A stretch of DNA of 64,000 bases from Lentzea atacamensis (GCF_003269295.1 NZ_QLTT01000003.1:124001-188000), one strand, 5' to 3'; counted from the stretch's first letter, positions 16,951-27,034 are shown. Numbers and translations are program-made. The notes: generated from the letters alone by a model not told the origin.

Positions 16951-18938
16951 CCGCCACACTCGACCAGCCCGTTCCCGTGCGGACGAAGACGATCACACGG
17001 GCCCACCTCGTGGACGCGGTGCCCGAGGCGTTCCGGAAGCTCCACCCGCGCCACCAGCTGCGCAACCCCGTCATGTTCGTCGTCTGGGCGGGTTCGTCGC
17101 TGGTCACGGTCTGCACGGTCACCGATCCGAGCGTGTTCACCATCTCGGTGACGCTGTGGTTGTGGTTCACCGTGCTCTTCGCGAACCTCGCCGAGGCCGT
17201 CGCGGAAGGCCGCGGCAAGGCGCAGGCGGACTCGCTCAGGAAGACCAAGAAGGACGCCGTCGCGCGGCTCGTGAACGGTGACGTCGTCGCCGGTACCGAG
17301 TTGAAGATCGGTGACCTGGTGGTCGTCGGGGCGGGCGAGGTCATCCCCGGTGACGGTGACGTCGTCGAAGGCATCGCCACCGTGGACGAGTCGGCCATCA
17401 CCGGTGAGTCCGCGCCGGTGATCCGCGAGTCCGGCGGTGACCGGTCCGCGGTCACGGGCGGCACCACCGTGCTGTCCGACCGGATCGTCGTGCGGATCAC
17501 CACCAGGCCGGGCGAGTCCTTCGTGGACCGGATGATCGCGCTGGTCGAAGGCGCCGAACGGCAGAAGACGCCGAACGAGATCGCGCTGACCATCCTGCTG
17601 TCCACGCTGACGATCATCTTCCTGCTCGCCGTGGTGGCGCTGCAGCCGTTCGCGATCTACTCCGGTGGCGAGCAGTCGGTCGTCGTGCTGACCGCGTTGC
17701 TGGTCTGCCTCATCCCGACGACGATCGGAGCGTTGCTGTCCGCCATCGGCATCGCGGGCATGGACCGGCTGGTGCAGCGCAACGTGCTGGCCACGTCCGG
17801 CAAGGCCGTGGAGGCGGCGGGCGACATCGACACGTTGCTGCTCGACAAGACCGGCACGATCACGTGGGGAAACCGCAGGGCGACCGAGTTCATCCCGGTC
17901 GGACCGACGTCCCACGAGAAGCTCGTGGCGGCCGCGCGGCTCGCGAGCCTGGCCGACGAGACGCCGGAAGGCCGCAGCATTCTGGAGCTCGCGGGCGGGC
18001 GGCCCGCCACCGATCACGAGAAGACGGGCGAGTTCGTCCCTTTCACCGCGCAGACAAGGATGTCCGGCATCGACCTGGACGGCAGGAGCATCCGCAAGGG
18101 CGCCGCGTCCGCGTTCGAGCTGACCGAGACGGCCCGCGGGGTCGTGGACGAGATCAGCGCGCAGGGCGGCACTCCGCTCGTCGTGGCGCAGGACGGCGAG
18201 GTGCTTGGCGTCATCCGGCTGTCCGACGTGGTGAAGCCCGGCATGAAGGAACGCTTCGCCGAACTGCGCGCGATGGGCATCCGCACGGTCATGGTCACCG
18301 GCGACAACCCGTTGACGGCTCGTGCGATCGCGGAGGAGGCGGGCGTGGACGACTTCCTCGCCGAGGCCAAGCCCGAGGACAAGATGGCCCTGATCCGCAA
18401 GGAGCAGGAGGGTGGCCGCCTGGTCGCGATGACGGGGGACGGCACCAACGACGCGCCCGCGCTGGCGCAGTCGGACGTCGGCGTCGCGATGAACACCGGC
18501 ACGTCGGCCGCGAAGGAGGCCGGCAACATGGTCGACCTCGACTCGGACCCGACCAAGCTCATCGAGATCGTGGAGATCGGCAAGCAGCTGCTGATCACGC
18601 GCGGTGCGCTGACGACGTTCTCCGTGGCGAACGACCTGGCCAAGTACTTCGCGATCCTGCCGGCGATGTTCGCGGCGATCTACCCGGCGCTCGACCGGCT
18701 CAACATCATGCACCTGGCCACGCCGCGGTCCGCGATCCTGTCGGCGGTGATCTTCAACGCGGTGGTCATCGTGGCGCTGATCCCGCTGGCGCTCAAGGGC
18801 GTCCGCTACCGGCCGTCCAGCGCGTCCGCGCTGCTGCGGCGCAACCTGCTGATCTACGGCCTCGGCGGCATCGTGACGCCGTTCGCCGGGATCTGGCTGA
18901 TCGACCAGCTCGTGCGACTCGTCCCCGGGATCGGCTGA
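16947..18938 (+). CDS. kdpB: KdpB, P-type ATPase catalytic subunit
   Basis: The GTG at 16947 overlaps the kdpA stop and gives 663 residues. The phosphorylated aspartate is D300 in [12 protein letters not shown]. The TGES actuator motif (AITGESAPV) and the hinge [13 protein letters not shown] are intact. Together with KdpA it forms the high-affinity K+ pump used when potassium is scarce. The open frame extends far upstream inside kdpA, but that part lacks family similarity. Confidence 0.97.
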   Translation: MTATLDQPVPVRTKTITRAHLVDAVPEAFRKLHPRHQLRNPVMFVVWAGSSLVTVCTVTDPSVFTISVTLWLWFTVLFANLAEAVAEGRGKAQADSLRKTKKDAVARLVNGDVVAGTELKIGDLVVVGAGEVIPGDGDVVEGIATVDESAITGESAPVIRESGGDRSAVTGGTTVLSDRIVVRITTRPGESFVDRMIALVEGAERQKTPNEIALTILLSTLTIIFLLAVVALQPFAIYSGGEQSVVVLTALLVCLIPTTIGALLSAIGIAGMDRLVQRNVLATSGKAVEAAGDIDTLLLDKTGTITWGNRRATEFIPVGPTSHEKLVAAARLASLADETPEGRSILELAGGRPATDHEKTGEFVPFTAQTRMSGIDLDGRSIRKGAASAFELTETARGVVDEISAQGGTPLVVAQDGEVLGVIRLSDVVKPGMKERFAELRAMGIRTVMVTGDNPLTARAIAEEAGVDDFLAEAKPEDKMALIRKEQEGGRLVAMTGDGTNDAPALAQSDVGVAMNTGTSAAKEAGNMVDLDSDPTKLIEIVEIGKQLLITRGALTTFSVANDLAKYFAILPAMFAAIYPALDRLNIMHLATPRSAILSAVIFNAVVIVALIPLALKGVRYRPSSASALLRRNLLIYGLGGIVTPFAGIWLIDQLVRLVPGIG

Positions 18939-18939
18939 C

Positions 18940-19470
18940 ATGGACAACTTTCTGAAGCAGTCGTGGGCGGGTCTGCGGATCCTGCTCGCGCTCACCGTGC
19001 TCCTCGGCGTGCTGTACCCGCTGGCGGTCTGGGGTGTCTCGCGGCTCCCCGGTCTGCACGACAACGCCGAAGCGGTCGGCACCACGCTCGTCGCCGTCAC
19101 GCGTGAAGGCGACAAGTACTTCGTGCCGAGGCCGTCCGCCGCGACGCTGCCCGCGTCCGGTGGCTCCAACAAGGGGGAGCTGAACGAGGACTACACGAAG
19201 GTCGTCGCCGAGCGGCGGGTGGCGGTGGCCCAGCGTGAGGGCGTCTCCGAGAACCAGGTTCCGCAGGACGCCGTCACCGCCTCGGCTTCTGGTCTCGACC
19301 CGCACATCAGCCCGGAATATGCCGCGTTGCAGGTGCCCCGCGTGGCGCGCGCGTCCGGGCTGCCGGTGGAGAAGGTCCGGGAGCTGGTCGCTGCCAGCAC
19401 CGGGGGCACCTTCACCACCACCGTCAACGTGACGGCGTTGAACCGTGCCATCGACGCTGCCACCCGTTGA
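18940..19470 (+). CDS. kdpC: KdpC subunit of the Kdp ATPase
   Basis: The protein has 176 residues. An N-terminal helix (GLRILLALTVLLGVLYPLAV) anchors a soluble domain with the family motifs YFVPRPSA, SGLDPHISPEYA and VARASGLPVEKV. It starts one base after the kdpB stop. KdpC stabilises nucleotide binding in the complex. Its 3' end overlaps the kdpD start by 26 bases. Confidence 0.96.
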   Translation: MDNFLKQSWAGLRILLALTVLLGVLYPLAVWGVSRLPGLHDNAEAVGTTLVAVTREGDKYFVPRPSAATLPASGGSNKGELNEDYTKVVAERRVAVAQREGVSENQVPQDAVTASASGLDPHISPEYAALQVPRVARASGLPVEKVRELVAASTGGTFTTTVNVTALNRAIDAATR

Positions 19471-21958
19471 CGGTCGCCGGGGTGAGCTGAGGATCTACCT
19501 CGGCGCCGCTCCCGGCGTCGGCAAGACCTTCGCCGCGCTCGGCGAAGCTCACCGGCGCCGGGAGCGCGGCACCGACGTGGTCGTCGGACTCGTGGAGACC
19601 CACGACCGGGAGAAGACAGCCTCACTGCTCGACGGCCTGGAAGTGGTGCCGCGCAAGGTGATGCGGCACCGCGGCGTCGACGTGTCCGAAATGGACGTGG
19701 ACGCGATCCTCGCGCGCAGACCCGAGGTCGCGGTGGTCGACGAGCTCGCACACACCAACGTGCCGGGCTCGCGCAACGAGAAGCGCTGGCAGGACGTCGA
19801 GGAACTGCTCGACGCGGGCATCGACGTCCTGTCCACGGTCAACGTCCAGCACCTGGAGTCGCTCAACGACGTCGTGGAGCGGATCACCGGTGTGCGGCAA
19901 CGGGAAACCGTGCCGGACGAGGTCGTCCGCCGCGCCGAACAGGTCGAGCTGGTGGACATCACCCCGGAGGCGCTGCGCCGCCGGCTCGCCCACGGCAACG
20001 TCTACGCCGCGCACAAGATCGATGCCGCGCTGGGCAACTACTTCCGGCCCGGCAACCTGACCGCGTTGCGCGAGCTCGCCCTGCTGTGGGTCGCGGACCA
20101 GGTCGACGTGGCGTTGCAGCGGTACCGCAGCGAGAAGTCGATCACCGACACCTGGGAGGCGCGAGAACGGGTCGTCGCCGCGATCACCGGCGGCGCGGAG
20201 AGCGAGACGCTGATCCGGCGGGCCCGGCGGATCGCCGTACGGGCAGGGGCCGAACTGCTCGTCGTGCACGTGATGCGCGGGGACGGGCTGACCGGTGTGA
20301 CCCCCGAACACATCGCCCGCTCGCGCAAGATCACCGAGGACGTCGGCGCGACGTTCCACTCCGTCGTCGGCGACGACGTGCCGACGGCATTGCTGGAGTT
20401 CGCCCGCGGGGTCAACGCCACCCAGCTCGTGCTCGGGACTTCGCGCAGGTCACGCCTCGCGCGGGCGTTCGACGAGGGCATCGGCGCGGCCGTGGTGCAG
20501 GAGTCCGGCGCGATCGACGTGCACATGGTCACGCACGACGAGGCGCGGCGCGGACCGCGGTGGAAGATCGGCGCCGACCCGTTGCCGTCACGGCGCCGGC
20601 TGATCGGCTGGGGCCTGTCCCTGGTGCTGCCCGCAGCCGTCACCTGGCTGGGCATGCTGTGGCGCGACGAGCTCGACTTCTCGACAGATCTCGTCGCGTT
20701 CCTGCTGGTCACGTGCGTGGTCGCGATCGCGGGCGGCCTCGGCCCCGCGTTGTTCTGCGCGGTCGCCGGCGCAGGGCTGCTGAACTTCTTCTTCACCGAG
20801 CCGTACCACAGCCTCGCGGTGAACTCGCCGGAGAACGTGATCACGCTCGTGGCCATGGTGATCGTCGCGACCGTGGTGGCGCTGACGGTCGACAGGGCGG
20901 CCAGGCTGGCGGAGCAGGGTGCGCGGGCGCGGACAGAGGCCGCGTTGCTGGCCTCGTACTCGCGGACCGTGCTGACCTCGCCGTACCCGCTGGCCCGGCT
21001 GCTGGAGAAGATCCGCGAGAACTTCGGCCTGGAGTCCGTCGCGCTGCTGGAACGGTGTGGTGGCGCCTGGGAACGCGTCGCGTGCGTGGGCCCGCGGCCG
21101 TGCGACGAACCGGACGAGGGCGACGCGGACGTGCTGGTGACGCCGGACGTCCACCTGGTGCTGCGCGGCCGGACCTTGCCCGCGAGCGATCAGCGGGTGC
21201 TGGAGGCCGCGGCCGGGCAGGCGCTGATGGCGTGGCGGCAGCAGCGAATGGCCGACGAGGCACGCGACGCCCAGCGCAGGGCCGAGACGACCGAGCTGCG
21301 CACGGCGTTGCTGTCGGCGGTCGGGCACGACCTGCGGACGCCGTTGACGTCGATCAAAGCCGCGATCGGCAGCCTGCGGGACGAGACGCTGCCGCTGTCC
21401 GCGGAGGACGTCCGGGAGCTGATGGCGACGGTCGAGGAGTCGGCGGACCGGCTGACCGGACTGGTGGACAACCTCCTGGACTCGTCACGGCTCGCCACCG
21501 GTTCGGTGGAGCCGGTGCTGCGGCCCGTCAGCTACTACGAGGCCGTCGCCAGGGCACTGGCCGGCGTCGACGAGCAGGTTTCCGTTGTCGTGGACGAACA
21601 TCTGCCGCTGGTGCTGGCCGATCTGGGCCTGCTGGAACGAGTCGTGGCCAACGTCGTGGACAACGCGTTGCGGCACGGGACACCGGGACCGGTCGCGATC
21701 AGAGCCAGCCGCCACGGCTCGCAGGTGGAGCTGCGGGTCGTCGACCACGGCAAGGGACTGCCGAAGAAGACGGGAGACCGGATCTTCGCGCCTTTCCAAC
21801 GACTCGGCGACCGTGACGCGACACCGGGCGTCGGCCTCGGGCTCAGCGTCGCCAAGGGCTTCACCGCCGCCATGGGCGGTGAGATCAGCGCGGAGGACAC
21901 ACCGGGCGGCGGGCTCACCATCGTGATCTCGCTGCCAGCTCACGAGGAGTCAGGATGA
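19445..21958 (+). CDS. kdpD: KdpD sensor histidine kinase
   Basis: The GTG at 19445 gives 837 residues; no better start lies downstream before the KdpD domain. The order is KdpD nucleotide-binding domain with Walker A (GAAPGVGKT, about 20-28) and VVDELAHTNVPGSRN, a universal-stress-like domain (about 250-370), four helices of DUF4118 (about 395-490), a GAF-like part, HisKA with H628 in VGHDLRTPLTS, and HATPase with the N box (VVANVVDNALRH). It senses potassium and turgor and phosphorylates KdpE, whose start it overlaps (ATGA). Confidence 0.95.
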   Translation: MPSTLPPVDGRRGELRIYLGAAPGVGKTFAALGEAHRRRERGTDVVVGLVETHDREKTASLLDGLEVVPRKVMRHRGVDVSEMDVDAILARRPEVAVVDELAHTNVPGSRNEKRWQDVEELLDAGIDVLSTVNVQHLESLNDVVERITGVRQRETVPDEVVRRAEQVELVDITPEALRRRLAHGNVYAAHKIDAALGNYFRPGNLTALRELALLWVADQVDVALQRYRSEKSITDTWEARERVVAAITGGAESETLIRRARRIAVRAGAELLVVHVMRGDGLTGVTPEHIARSRKITEDVGATFHSVVGDDVPTALLEFARGVNATQLVLGTSRRSRLARAFDEGIGAAVVQESGAIDVHMVTHDEARRGPRWKIGADPLPSRRRLIGWGLSLVLPAAVTWLGMLWRDELDFSTDLVAFLLVTCVVAIAGGLGPALFCAVAGAGLLNFFFTEPYHSLAVNSPENVITLVAMVIVATVVALTVDRAARLAEQGARARTEAALLASYSRTVLTSPYPLARLLEKIRENFGLESVALLERCGGAWERVACVGPRPCDEPDEGDADVLVTPDVHLVLRGRTLPASDQRVLEAAAGQALMAWRQQRMADEARDAQRRAETTELRTALLSAVGHDLRTPLTSIKAAIGSLRDETLPLSAEDVRELMATVEESADRLTGLVDNLLDSSRLATGSVEPVLRPVSYYEAVARALAGVDEQVSVVVDEHLPLVLADLGLLERVVANVVDNALRHGTPGPVAIRASRHGSQVELRVVDHGKGLPKKTGDRIFAPFQRLGDRDATPGVGLGLSVAKGFTAAMGGEISAEDTPGGGLTIVISLPAHEESG

Positions 21959-22632
21959 CGTCAGTGCTGGTGGTCGATGACGAACCGCAGATCGTCCGGG
22001 CGTTGAGGATCAACCTCAGCGCGCGCGGATACAACGTGATGACGGCCTACGACGGCAAGTCCGCCCTGGGCGTCGCCGTGGAGGGCAAACCGGACGTCGT
22101 CGTGCTGGACCTGGGCCTGCCCGACATCGACGGCGTCGACGTGATCGCCGGCCTGCGCGGCTGGTCGACGATCCCGATCATCGTCCTGTCCGCCCGCACC
22201 GACTCCGCGGCCAAGGTCGAGGCCCTCGACGCGGGTGCCGACGACTACGTGACCAAACCGTTCGGGATGGACGAGCTGCTGGCCCGGTTGCGCGCCGCCG
22301 TGCGACGGGGTTTGGCGCGCGAGGCCGGCGATCCCGTGGTGCAGACGGCGTCGTTCGTCGTCGACCTGGTGGTGAAGAAGGTCTGGCGAGATGACCGCGA
22401 GGTGCACCTCACGCCCACCGAGTGGGGGCTGGTGGAGATCCTCGCGCGCAACCCCGGCCGGCTCGTGTCGCAGAAGCAGCTGCTGCAGGAGGTGTGGGGG
22501 CCGATGCACGTCAACGAGTCCCAGTACCTGCGTGTGTACTTCGCGCAGCTGCGGCGGAAGCTGGAAACCGATCCGGCGCGTCCCCGTCACCTGATCACGG
22601 AGCCCGGGATGGGGTATCGGCTGGAACTCTGA
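21955..22632 (+). CDS. kdpE: KdpE response regulator, OmpR family
   Basis: The protein has 225 residues: a receiver domain with phospho-acceptor D52 (VVVLDLGLPDIDG), the switch lysine in DDYVTKPFGMDELLAR, and a winged-helix DNA-binding domain (LTPTEWGLVEILARNPGRLV to MGYRLEL). It completes a full kdp operon with its own regulators. The likely target is the repeat region at 15030-15078. Confidence 0.95.
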   Translation: MTSVLVVDDEPQIVRALRINLSARGYNVMTAYDGKSALGVAVEGKPDVVVLDLGLPDIDGVDVIAGLRGWSTIPIIVLSARTDSAAKVEALDAGADDYVTKPFGMDELLARLRAAVRRGLAREAGDPVVQTASFVVDLVVKKVWRDDREVHLTPTEWGLVEILARNPGRLVSQKQLLQEVWGPMHVNESQYLRVYFAQLRRKLETDPARPRHLITEPGMGYRLEL

Positions 22633-22650
22633 CGGTTGACGCGGAGGGCG

Positions 22651-22664
22651 TGAGAGCGCTTCCA
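22651..22664. promoter_or_regulatory. LacI-family (CebR-like) operator upstream of the glucanase
   Basis: TGAGAGCGCTTCCA closely resembles the CebR/CelR box TGGGAGCGCTCCCA, with a palindromic AGCGCT core and two mismatches. It lies 43 bases before the GH16 start. LacI-type sugar repressors use such boxes to control glucan-degrading enzymes. The regulator is not in the window. Confidence 0.6.
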
Positions 22665-22706
22665 TAGACGTAGCCGCCGCACGATCGTGACAGAGAGGTC
22701 ATCATC

Positions 22707-23621
22707 GTGGCTCGAAAACTGCGGTACGCCCTGCTGGGCCTCCTGCTGGCGCTCCCACTCTCCGGCGCCGCGCAGGCAGCGGTCCCACCGACCCCACCCG
22801 GCTGGACCCTGGCCTGGTCGGACGACTTCAACGGCCCGAACAACTCGGCCCCGAACCCGAACAACTGGATTGTCGACATCGGCCACGGTTATCCCGGCGG
22901 CCCGGGCAACTGGGGCACCGGCGAGATCCAGCGGTACACCAACGACCGCGCCAACCTGCGCCTCGACGGCACCGGCAACCTCCGAATCATCCCACTGCGC
23001 GCGGCCAACGGCGAGTGGACCTCCGCGCGCATCGAAACTCGCCGCTCGAACTTCAAGGCACCCGCCGGCGGCGTGCTGCGCATCGAGGGACGCATCCAGA
23101 TGCCGAACATCACCGGCACCGGCGCGCTGGGCTACTGGCCCGCGTTCTGGGCACTGGGCGCGCCCTACCGCGGCAACTACTGGAACTGGCCGGGCATCGG
23201 CGAGTTCGACGTCATGGAGAACGTCAACGGCATCAACAGCGTCTGGGGCGTGCTGCACTGCGGCGTGAACCCCGGCGGCCCGTGCAACGAAACCAACGGC
23301 CTCGGCGCGTCCCGTGCCTGCCCCGGCAGCCAGTGCCCAGGCAACTTCCACACCTACCGCTTCGAGTGGGACCGCTCGGTCAGCCCCAACCAGTTGCGCT
23401 GGTACGTCGACGGCCAGCAGTACCACGTCGTGCGGCAGAACCAGATGGACGCCGGGACGTGGAACAACATGACGTCCCACCAGGGTTACTTCATCCTGCT
23501 GAACGTGGCGATGGGTGGCGCGTTCCCGAACGGTGTGGCCGGCCGCGCCACCCCGACCCCGCAGACCACGCCGGGCCGTTCGATGGCGGTGGACTACGTG
23601 GCGGTGTGGACGCGCCCGTGA
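22707..23621 (+). CDS. Secreted family GH16 endo-beta-glucanase (laminarinase type)
   Basis: The GTG start with AGAGAGG upstream gives 304 residues. A Sec signal peptide ends at about AQA (residue 24). The catalytic GH16 signature ExDxxE is GEFDVMENV, with nucleophile E166, D168 and acid/base E171. There is no attached carbohydrate-binding module. Retaining GH16 enzymes with this signature usually cut beta-1,3 or mixed beta-1,3-1,4 glucans of fungi, algae or plants. The preceding CebR-like operator suggests induction by an oligosaccharide. Confidence 0.92.
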   Translation: MARKLRYALLGLLLALPLSGAAQAAVPPTPPGWTLAWSDDFNGPNNSAPNPNNWIVDIGHGYPGGPGNWGTGEIQRYTNDRANLRLDGTGNLRIIPLRAANGEWTSARIETRRSNFKAPAGGVLRIEGRIQMPNITGTGALGYWPAFWALGAPYRGNYWNWPGIGEFDVMENVNGINSVWGVLHCGVNPGGPCNETNGLGASRACPGSQCPGNFHTYRFEWDRSVSPNQLRWYVDGQQYHVVRQNQMDAGTWNNMTSHQGYFILLNVAMGGAFPNGVAGRATPTPQTTPGRSMAVDYVAVWTRP

Positions 23622-23726
23622 CCGGCGCCACCGTGATCGTCAGAATCACGTCAAGGTGAGGGCCGGCGGTGTCAGGGTCCCGTCCGGGCGGTGGGCACGT
23701 GCGGGTGATCGGCGTGCAATCGGGAC

Positions 23727-25037
23727 ATGACACTCGCGGAGTTGCTGCCCAGCATCGGCTGTTCCACCGAGCCGGTGCTGGAAGAGGGTCTGTGGCCGGA
23801 CGGGACGCACCTGTCCGGCTCGGACCTCGTCATCGGTGGAGTCCCCGCCACGCGGCTCGCGGCCCAGTTCGGCACGCCCTGCCAGGTGCTGGACGAGGCG
23901 ACGGTGCGCAACCGCGCCAAGGCCTTCGTCGCGGCGCTGCCGGAAGCGGAGGTCGTGTTCGCGGGCAAGTCGTTGCCGTGCCCCGAGGTCTACCGGTGGA
24001 TGGCCTCTGTCGGGCTGTCGCTCGACGTGTCCTCCGCCGGTGAGCTCGCCCTGGCGCGCGCCGCGGGCTTTCCGGCCGGGCGAATCGTCATGCACGGCAA
24101 CGTGAAAACCGGCGAGGACCTGAAAGCCGCGCTGGAGTACGGGGTTTCGCGGATCGTCGTGGACTCGTTCGACGAGATCGCCCAGCTCGGTGCTCTCGCG
24201 CGGCACGGCCAGGAAGTCATGATCCGGGTGACGCCGGGAGTGGACGCGCACACCCATGCCGCTGTCTCGACCGGTGTGGAGGACCAGAAGTTCGGGTTCT
24301 CGCTGGCTTCCGGCGCCGCTCTCGAAGCCGTTCTGCGAGTGGTCGAGCAGCCCTCACTCAGGCTCGTCGGCCTGCACTGCCACATCGGCTCGCAGGTGCG
24401 GCACGTGGCGTCGTACGAGGAAACCGTGCGGCGCATGGTTGGCCTGATCGCTTCCTGCGGCGTCCGCGTCGAGCAACTCGATCTCGGCGGCGGCTTCTGC
24501 GCGCCGTACCTGCCGGGGGAGTCGTCGTTCGACCTCTTCGGCTTCGCGCAACGCGTTCGCGGCACGTTGAGCTACGAGTGCGCGCTGCATCGCGTGCCGG
24601 TACCGCGCATCCTGATCGAGCCGGGACGTTCGATCGTCGCGAACGCGGGCGTCACGCTGTACCGGGTCTGCGCGGTCAAACGCGGCGCCCGCACGTTCGT
24701 GGCGGTGGACGGCGGCATGAGCGACAACCCGCGCCCGGCCCTGTACAGCGCCAAGTACGCGGTCCGGCTCGTCGGCCGTGGCGGGAAGCTGCGGCCGGTG
24801 ACCGTGGTCGGACGGCACTGCGAGGCCGGGGACGTGCTGGCGGAGAACGTGTTGCTGCCCGCCGACGTGCACGCGGGTGATGTGCTCGCGGTGCCGGTGA
24901 CGGGCGCGTACCACCACGCGCTGGCGTCGAACTACAACCAGGTCGGCCGGCCGCCCGTCGTCGCGGTGCGGGACGGGCTGGCGCGGCCGATCGTGCGGCG
25001 CGAGACCGAGGAGGACCTGCTGCGGCGCTATGTCTAG
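23727..25037 (+). CDS. lysA: Diaminopimelate decarboxylase-type PLP enzyme
   Basis: This 436-residue fold-III decarboxylase carries the PLP lysine as K81 in VVFAGKSLPC, the phosphate-binding HCHIGSQ and DLGGGFCAPYLPG, EPGRSIVANAG, the DGGMSDNPRPALY loop and the active-site cysteine in CEAGDVLA. SNYN near the C-terminus is also typical. These favour meso-diaminopimelate to lysine over ornithine or arginine decarboxylation. It is not next to other lysine genes and may be a second copy. Its stop shares CTAG with the convergent SnoaL-like gene. Confidence 0.85.
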   Translation: MTLAELLPSIGCSTEPVLEEGLWPDGTHLSGSDLVIGGVPATRLAAQFGTPCQVLDEATVRNRAKAFVAALPEAEVVFAGKSLPCPEVYRWMASVGLSLDVSSAGELALARAAGFPAGRIVMHGNVKTGEDLKAALEYGVSRIVVDSFDEIAQLGALARHGQEVMIRVTPGVDAHTHAAVSTGVEDQKFGFSLASGAALEAVLRVVEQPSLRLVGLHCHIGSQVRHVASYEETVRRMVGLIASCGVRVEQLDLGGGFCAPYLPGESSFDLFGFAQRVRGTLSYECALHRVPVPRILIEPGRSIVANAGVTLYRVCAVKRGARTFVAVDGGMSDNPRPALYSAKYAVRLVGRGGKLRPVTVVGRHCEAGDVLAENVLLPADVHAGDVLAVPVTGAYHHALASNYNQVGRPPVVAVRDGLARPIVRRETEEDLLRRYV

Positions 25038-25453
25038 GGCTTGACGGCCTGGGCGACCAGCCAGCTGTCCTCGTGCATCAGGTAACGCGTGATCTTGCCG
25101 TCGCGGACGGTGAACTCCTGCACGAACCGCGTCTCGATCCACTTCCCGGTGGCCTGGACCTGCGAGCGGAGATCACCGGTGCGCACGGCCAGCGCGCCGT
25201 CGACCAGTGTGGCGTCGACGTCGAACCGGTCCGGCGTCAGGTACTTCGGCACGTCCTCGGCGTAGAACGCGCGGACCTCGGCCCGCGTGGCGCGTTTGCC
25301 GATCCACGGCACGGTGGCGGTGTCGCCGGGGATCTCCCAGTCCACCTCCTCCGCGAACAGGGCGGCCAGGCCGTCCACGTCCCACGCCCGCATCAGGCGG
25401 TCGAACTCGGCGATCACGGCACGGGTATCTTCGGTCGACATACCTCCACCCAT
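25034..25453 (-). CDS. SnoaL-like/NTF2-fold protein
   Basis: The protein has 139 residues (135 from the internal ATG at 25441, which sits too close to GGAGGT). The pattern is that of a SnoaL-like cone: TRAVIAEFDRLMRAWDVDGL, LFAEEVDWEIPGD and a C-terminal ITRYLMHEDSWL. Members act as small-molecule isomerases or hydrolases or bind ligands; no substrate can be given. Confidence 0.75.
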   Translation of the reverse strand: MGGGMSTEDTRAVIAEFDRLMRAWDVDGLAALFAEEVDWEIPGDTATVPWIGKRATRAEVRAFYAEDVPKYLTPDRFDVDATLVDGALAVRTGDLRSQVQATGKWIETRFVQEFTVRDGKITRYLMHEDSWLVAQAVKP

Positions 25454-25485
25454 ACCAGGTTGATCGTTCTACTGCGAAGTCGAAC

Positions 25486-25770
25486 GTGTTTTCCGTAAGC
25501 ATCGCGCTGAACCGGGTCGTGCCGGGCCTGCGCGACGCGGCACGTTCCGGCGCACCGAGCCAGATCTGGGCCGCCGTCGCCATCGCGCTGCCGAAGCTGT
25601 GGACGCACAACCGGGTCGCGGACGTGCTCGAGCTCGCGGTCGAGCTGGCGCAGCAGGTCAAGCCGGACGGGAACGTCAGCGGCCTCGCGGAGGTCGCCGC
25701 GCGCAAGGGTTCCAGCAAGGCCGTCGTGCAGGCGAAGCGCCTGGTGGCCGCGCTGGAGCTGTCCGGCTGA
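25486..25770 (+). CDS. Hypothetical small helical protein, 94 residues
   Basis: The GTG start gives a compact, mostly helical protein without signal peptide or membrane segment (VFSVSIALNRVVPGLRDAAR, then WAAVAIALPKLWTHNRVADV). I do not recognise the family. The start is divergent from the SnoaL-like gene, 32 bases away. Coding is supported by third-position GC and the lack of a better frame. Confidence 0.5.
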   Translation: MFSVSIALNRVVPGLRDAARSGAPSQIWAAVAIALPKLWTHNRVADVLELAVELAQQVKPDGNVSGLAEVAARKGSSKAVVQAKRLVAALELSG

Positions 25771-25806
25771 CGGCCGTCAGCCCGCGTACCGGCCTAGGAT
25801 GACGGC

Positions 25807-26118
25807 ATGGAGCTGGGACAGATCGTCGCGGAACGACTGATCGAGGGTGTGGCACCGGACGGATCACACGTCGAGGTGGTGATCAGGTTCGGTGCCCCGC
25901 GCCCCGATCCGTTGAGCAGCAACGGTGACTGGCGGTGTCCACATCAGATCGTGGGCTTGGGCGACGACTCGGTCGGTGCCGCGCACGGCGTGGACTCGTT
26001 GCAGGCGTTGCTGCTCAGCGTCTACGCGGTGCGGCTGAAGCTGGCCGAGTCGGGCAGCACCCTCGACTGGCTGGGCGCGCCCGACTTCGGCCTGACCATC
26101 GCTCCCGCGCTCAGCTAG
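25807..26118 (+). CDS. Hypothetical protein, DUF6968-like
   Basis: This 103-residue soluble protein has a beta-rich N-terminal half (VEVVIRFGAPRPDP), a central CPHQIVGLGDDS and a helical LQALLLSVYAVRLKLAESG. The CPxQIxGLGDD element recalls the DUF6968 family of unknown function. It ends in an 8-base overlap with the convergent phosphodiesterase gene. Function unknown. Confidence 0.6.
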   Translation: MELGQIVAERLIEGVAPDGSHVEVVIRFGAPRPDPLSSNGDWRCPHQIVGLGDDSVGAAHGVDSLQALLLSVYAVRLKLAESGSTLDWLGAPDFGLTIAPALS

Positions 26119-27034
26119 CGAAAACGGGGTAGTGGTCCGAGAAGTCCGTGTAGGTGTACTTGCGGCCCCACGACCAGATCGACCACTGAGGACTCTTCGC
26201 GCGCCGCGTTTCGTTGCGCAACACCGGTCCCTGGATCGTCAGCACGTAGTCGAGGTGCTCGGACGCGTACTCGGGCCCGTACTGGTCGCGGCAGACGCTG
26301 TTGTCCGCGCAGTCCCACGAGAACGGGTGTCCGGTCACCTCGGGTGTTGAAGCGCCCAGTTCGGCGACCATCCGCGGGAACTCGTCACTCGCCATGACGA
26401 CGTTCAGATCACCCGCCACGTACACCGGCTCGGACGCCGGGATGCTCCTCGCGGCGAGGAACGCCTTGATCTCGGCACGTTGCTTCGTCCGGTAGCCGGC
26501 CGGAGCGCTCGTGCAGGTGGAGTCCTCCGCCTGCATGTGCGTGCCGATCACGTGCATCGGCCCGGCCGGCGCCTCGATCCGCACGTACGCGAAACCCTTG
26601 TTGGAGAACCAGTCCGCTCCGCACGCATCGCGGTAGACGTGCTGGACGCGCGTGGTGATCGGCCACCTGCTCAGCACCGCGACCCCGCCGTCCTCCGGCG
26701 TCGAGGAGCTGTAGGCACCCGACGTGACGTCCCACCCGGCGGTGCTGCGACCGAGCACCGGCGTCTGGTGCGGGTAGGTGTCGCGGAGGTTGGCGAGCAA
26801 CCGGTCGGAGGCGGCGTTGTCGAACGCCTCCTGCAGCACGACGACGTCCTGACCGTTCAGCACGCCGGTGCTGTCGATCAGGTCGGCCCGCGCCAGCTGA
26901 CCCCAGTTCGGGTAGAGGTTGCGGGACAGCATGAACACGTTGTGGGTGGCGATCTTCGGGGCGGCCGGTGCGGCGACCGCGGGGGCGACCGGGATCGTGA
27001 GCGCGACGGCGGCGGCGAGCGTGATCAGGCGCAT
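26111..27034 (-). CDS. Secreted sphingomyelin phosphodiesterase-like DNase I-fold enzyme
   Basis: The protein has 307 residues with a signal peptide (to about AVAAPA, residue 24). Metal and catalytic residues of the endonuclease/exonuclease/phosphatase fold are in place: THNVFMLSRNLYPNW, VLQEAFDN with the Mg-binding glutamate, VIGTHMQAEDS, VAGDLNVVMASDEFP and the terminal SDHYPVFAS histidine. This set fits bacterial neutral sphingomyelinases. No accessory domain follows. A role in phospholipid scavenging or haemolysis is inferred from the family. Confidence 0.82.
   Translation of the reverse strand: MRLITLAAAVALTIPVAPAVAAPAAPKIATHNVFMLSRNLYPNWGQLARADLIDSTGVLNGQDVVVLQEAFDNAASDRLLANLRDTYPHQTPVLGRSTAGWDVTSGAYSSSTPEDGGVAVLSRWPITTRVQHVYRDACGADWFSNKGFAYVRIEAPAGPMHVIGTHMQAEDSTCTSAPAGYRTKQRAEIKAFLAARSIPASEPVYVAGDLNVVMASDEFPRMVAELGASTPEVTGHPFSWDCADNSVCRDQYGPEYASEHLDYVLTIQGPVLRNETRRAKSPQWSIWSWGRKYTYTDFSDHYPVFAS

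Noticed and set aside
15331-19172. Long antisense frames across kdpA and kdpB
   Set aside because: They overlie unmistakable Kdp subunits; composition-driven shadows.
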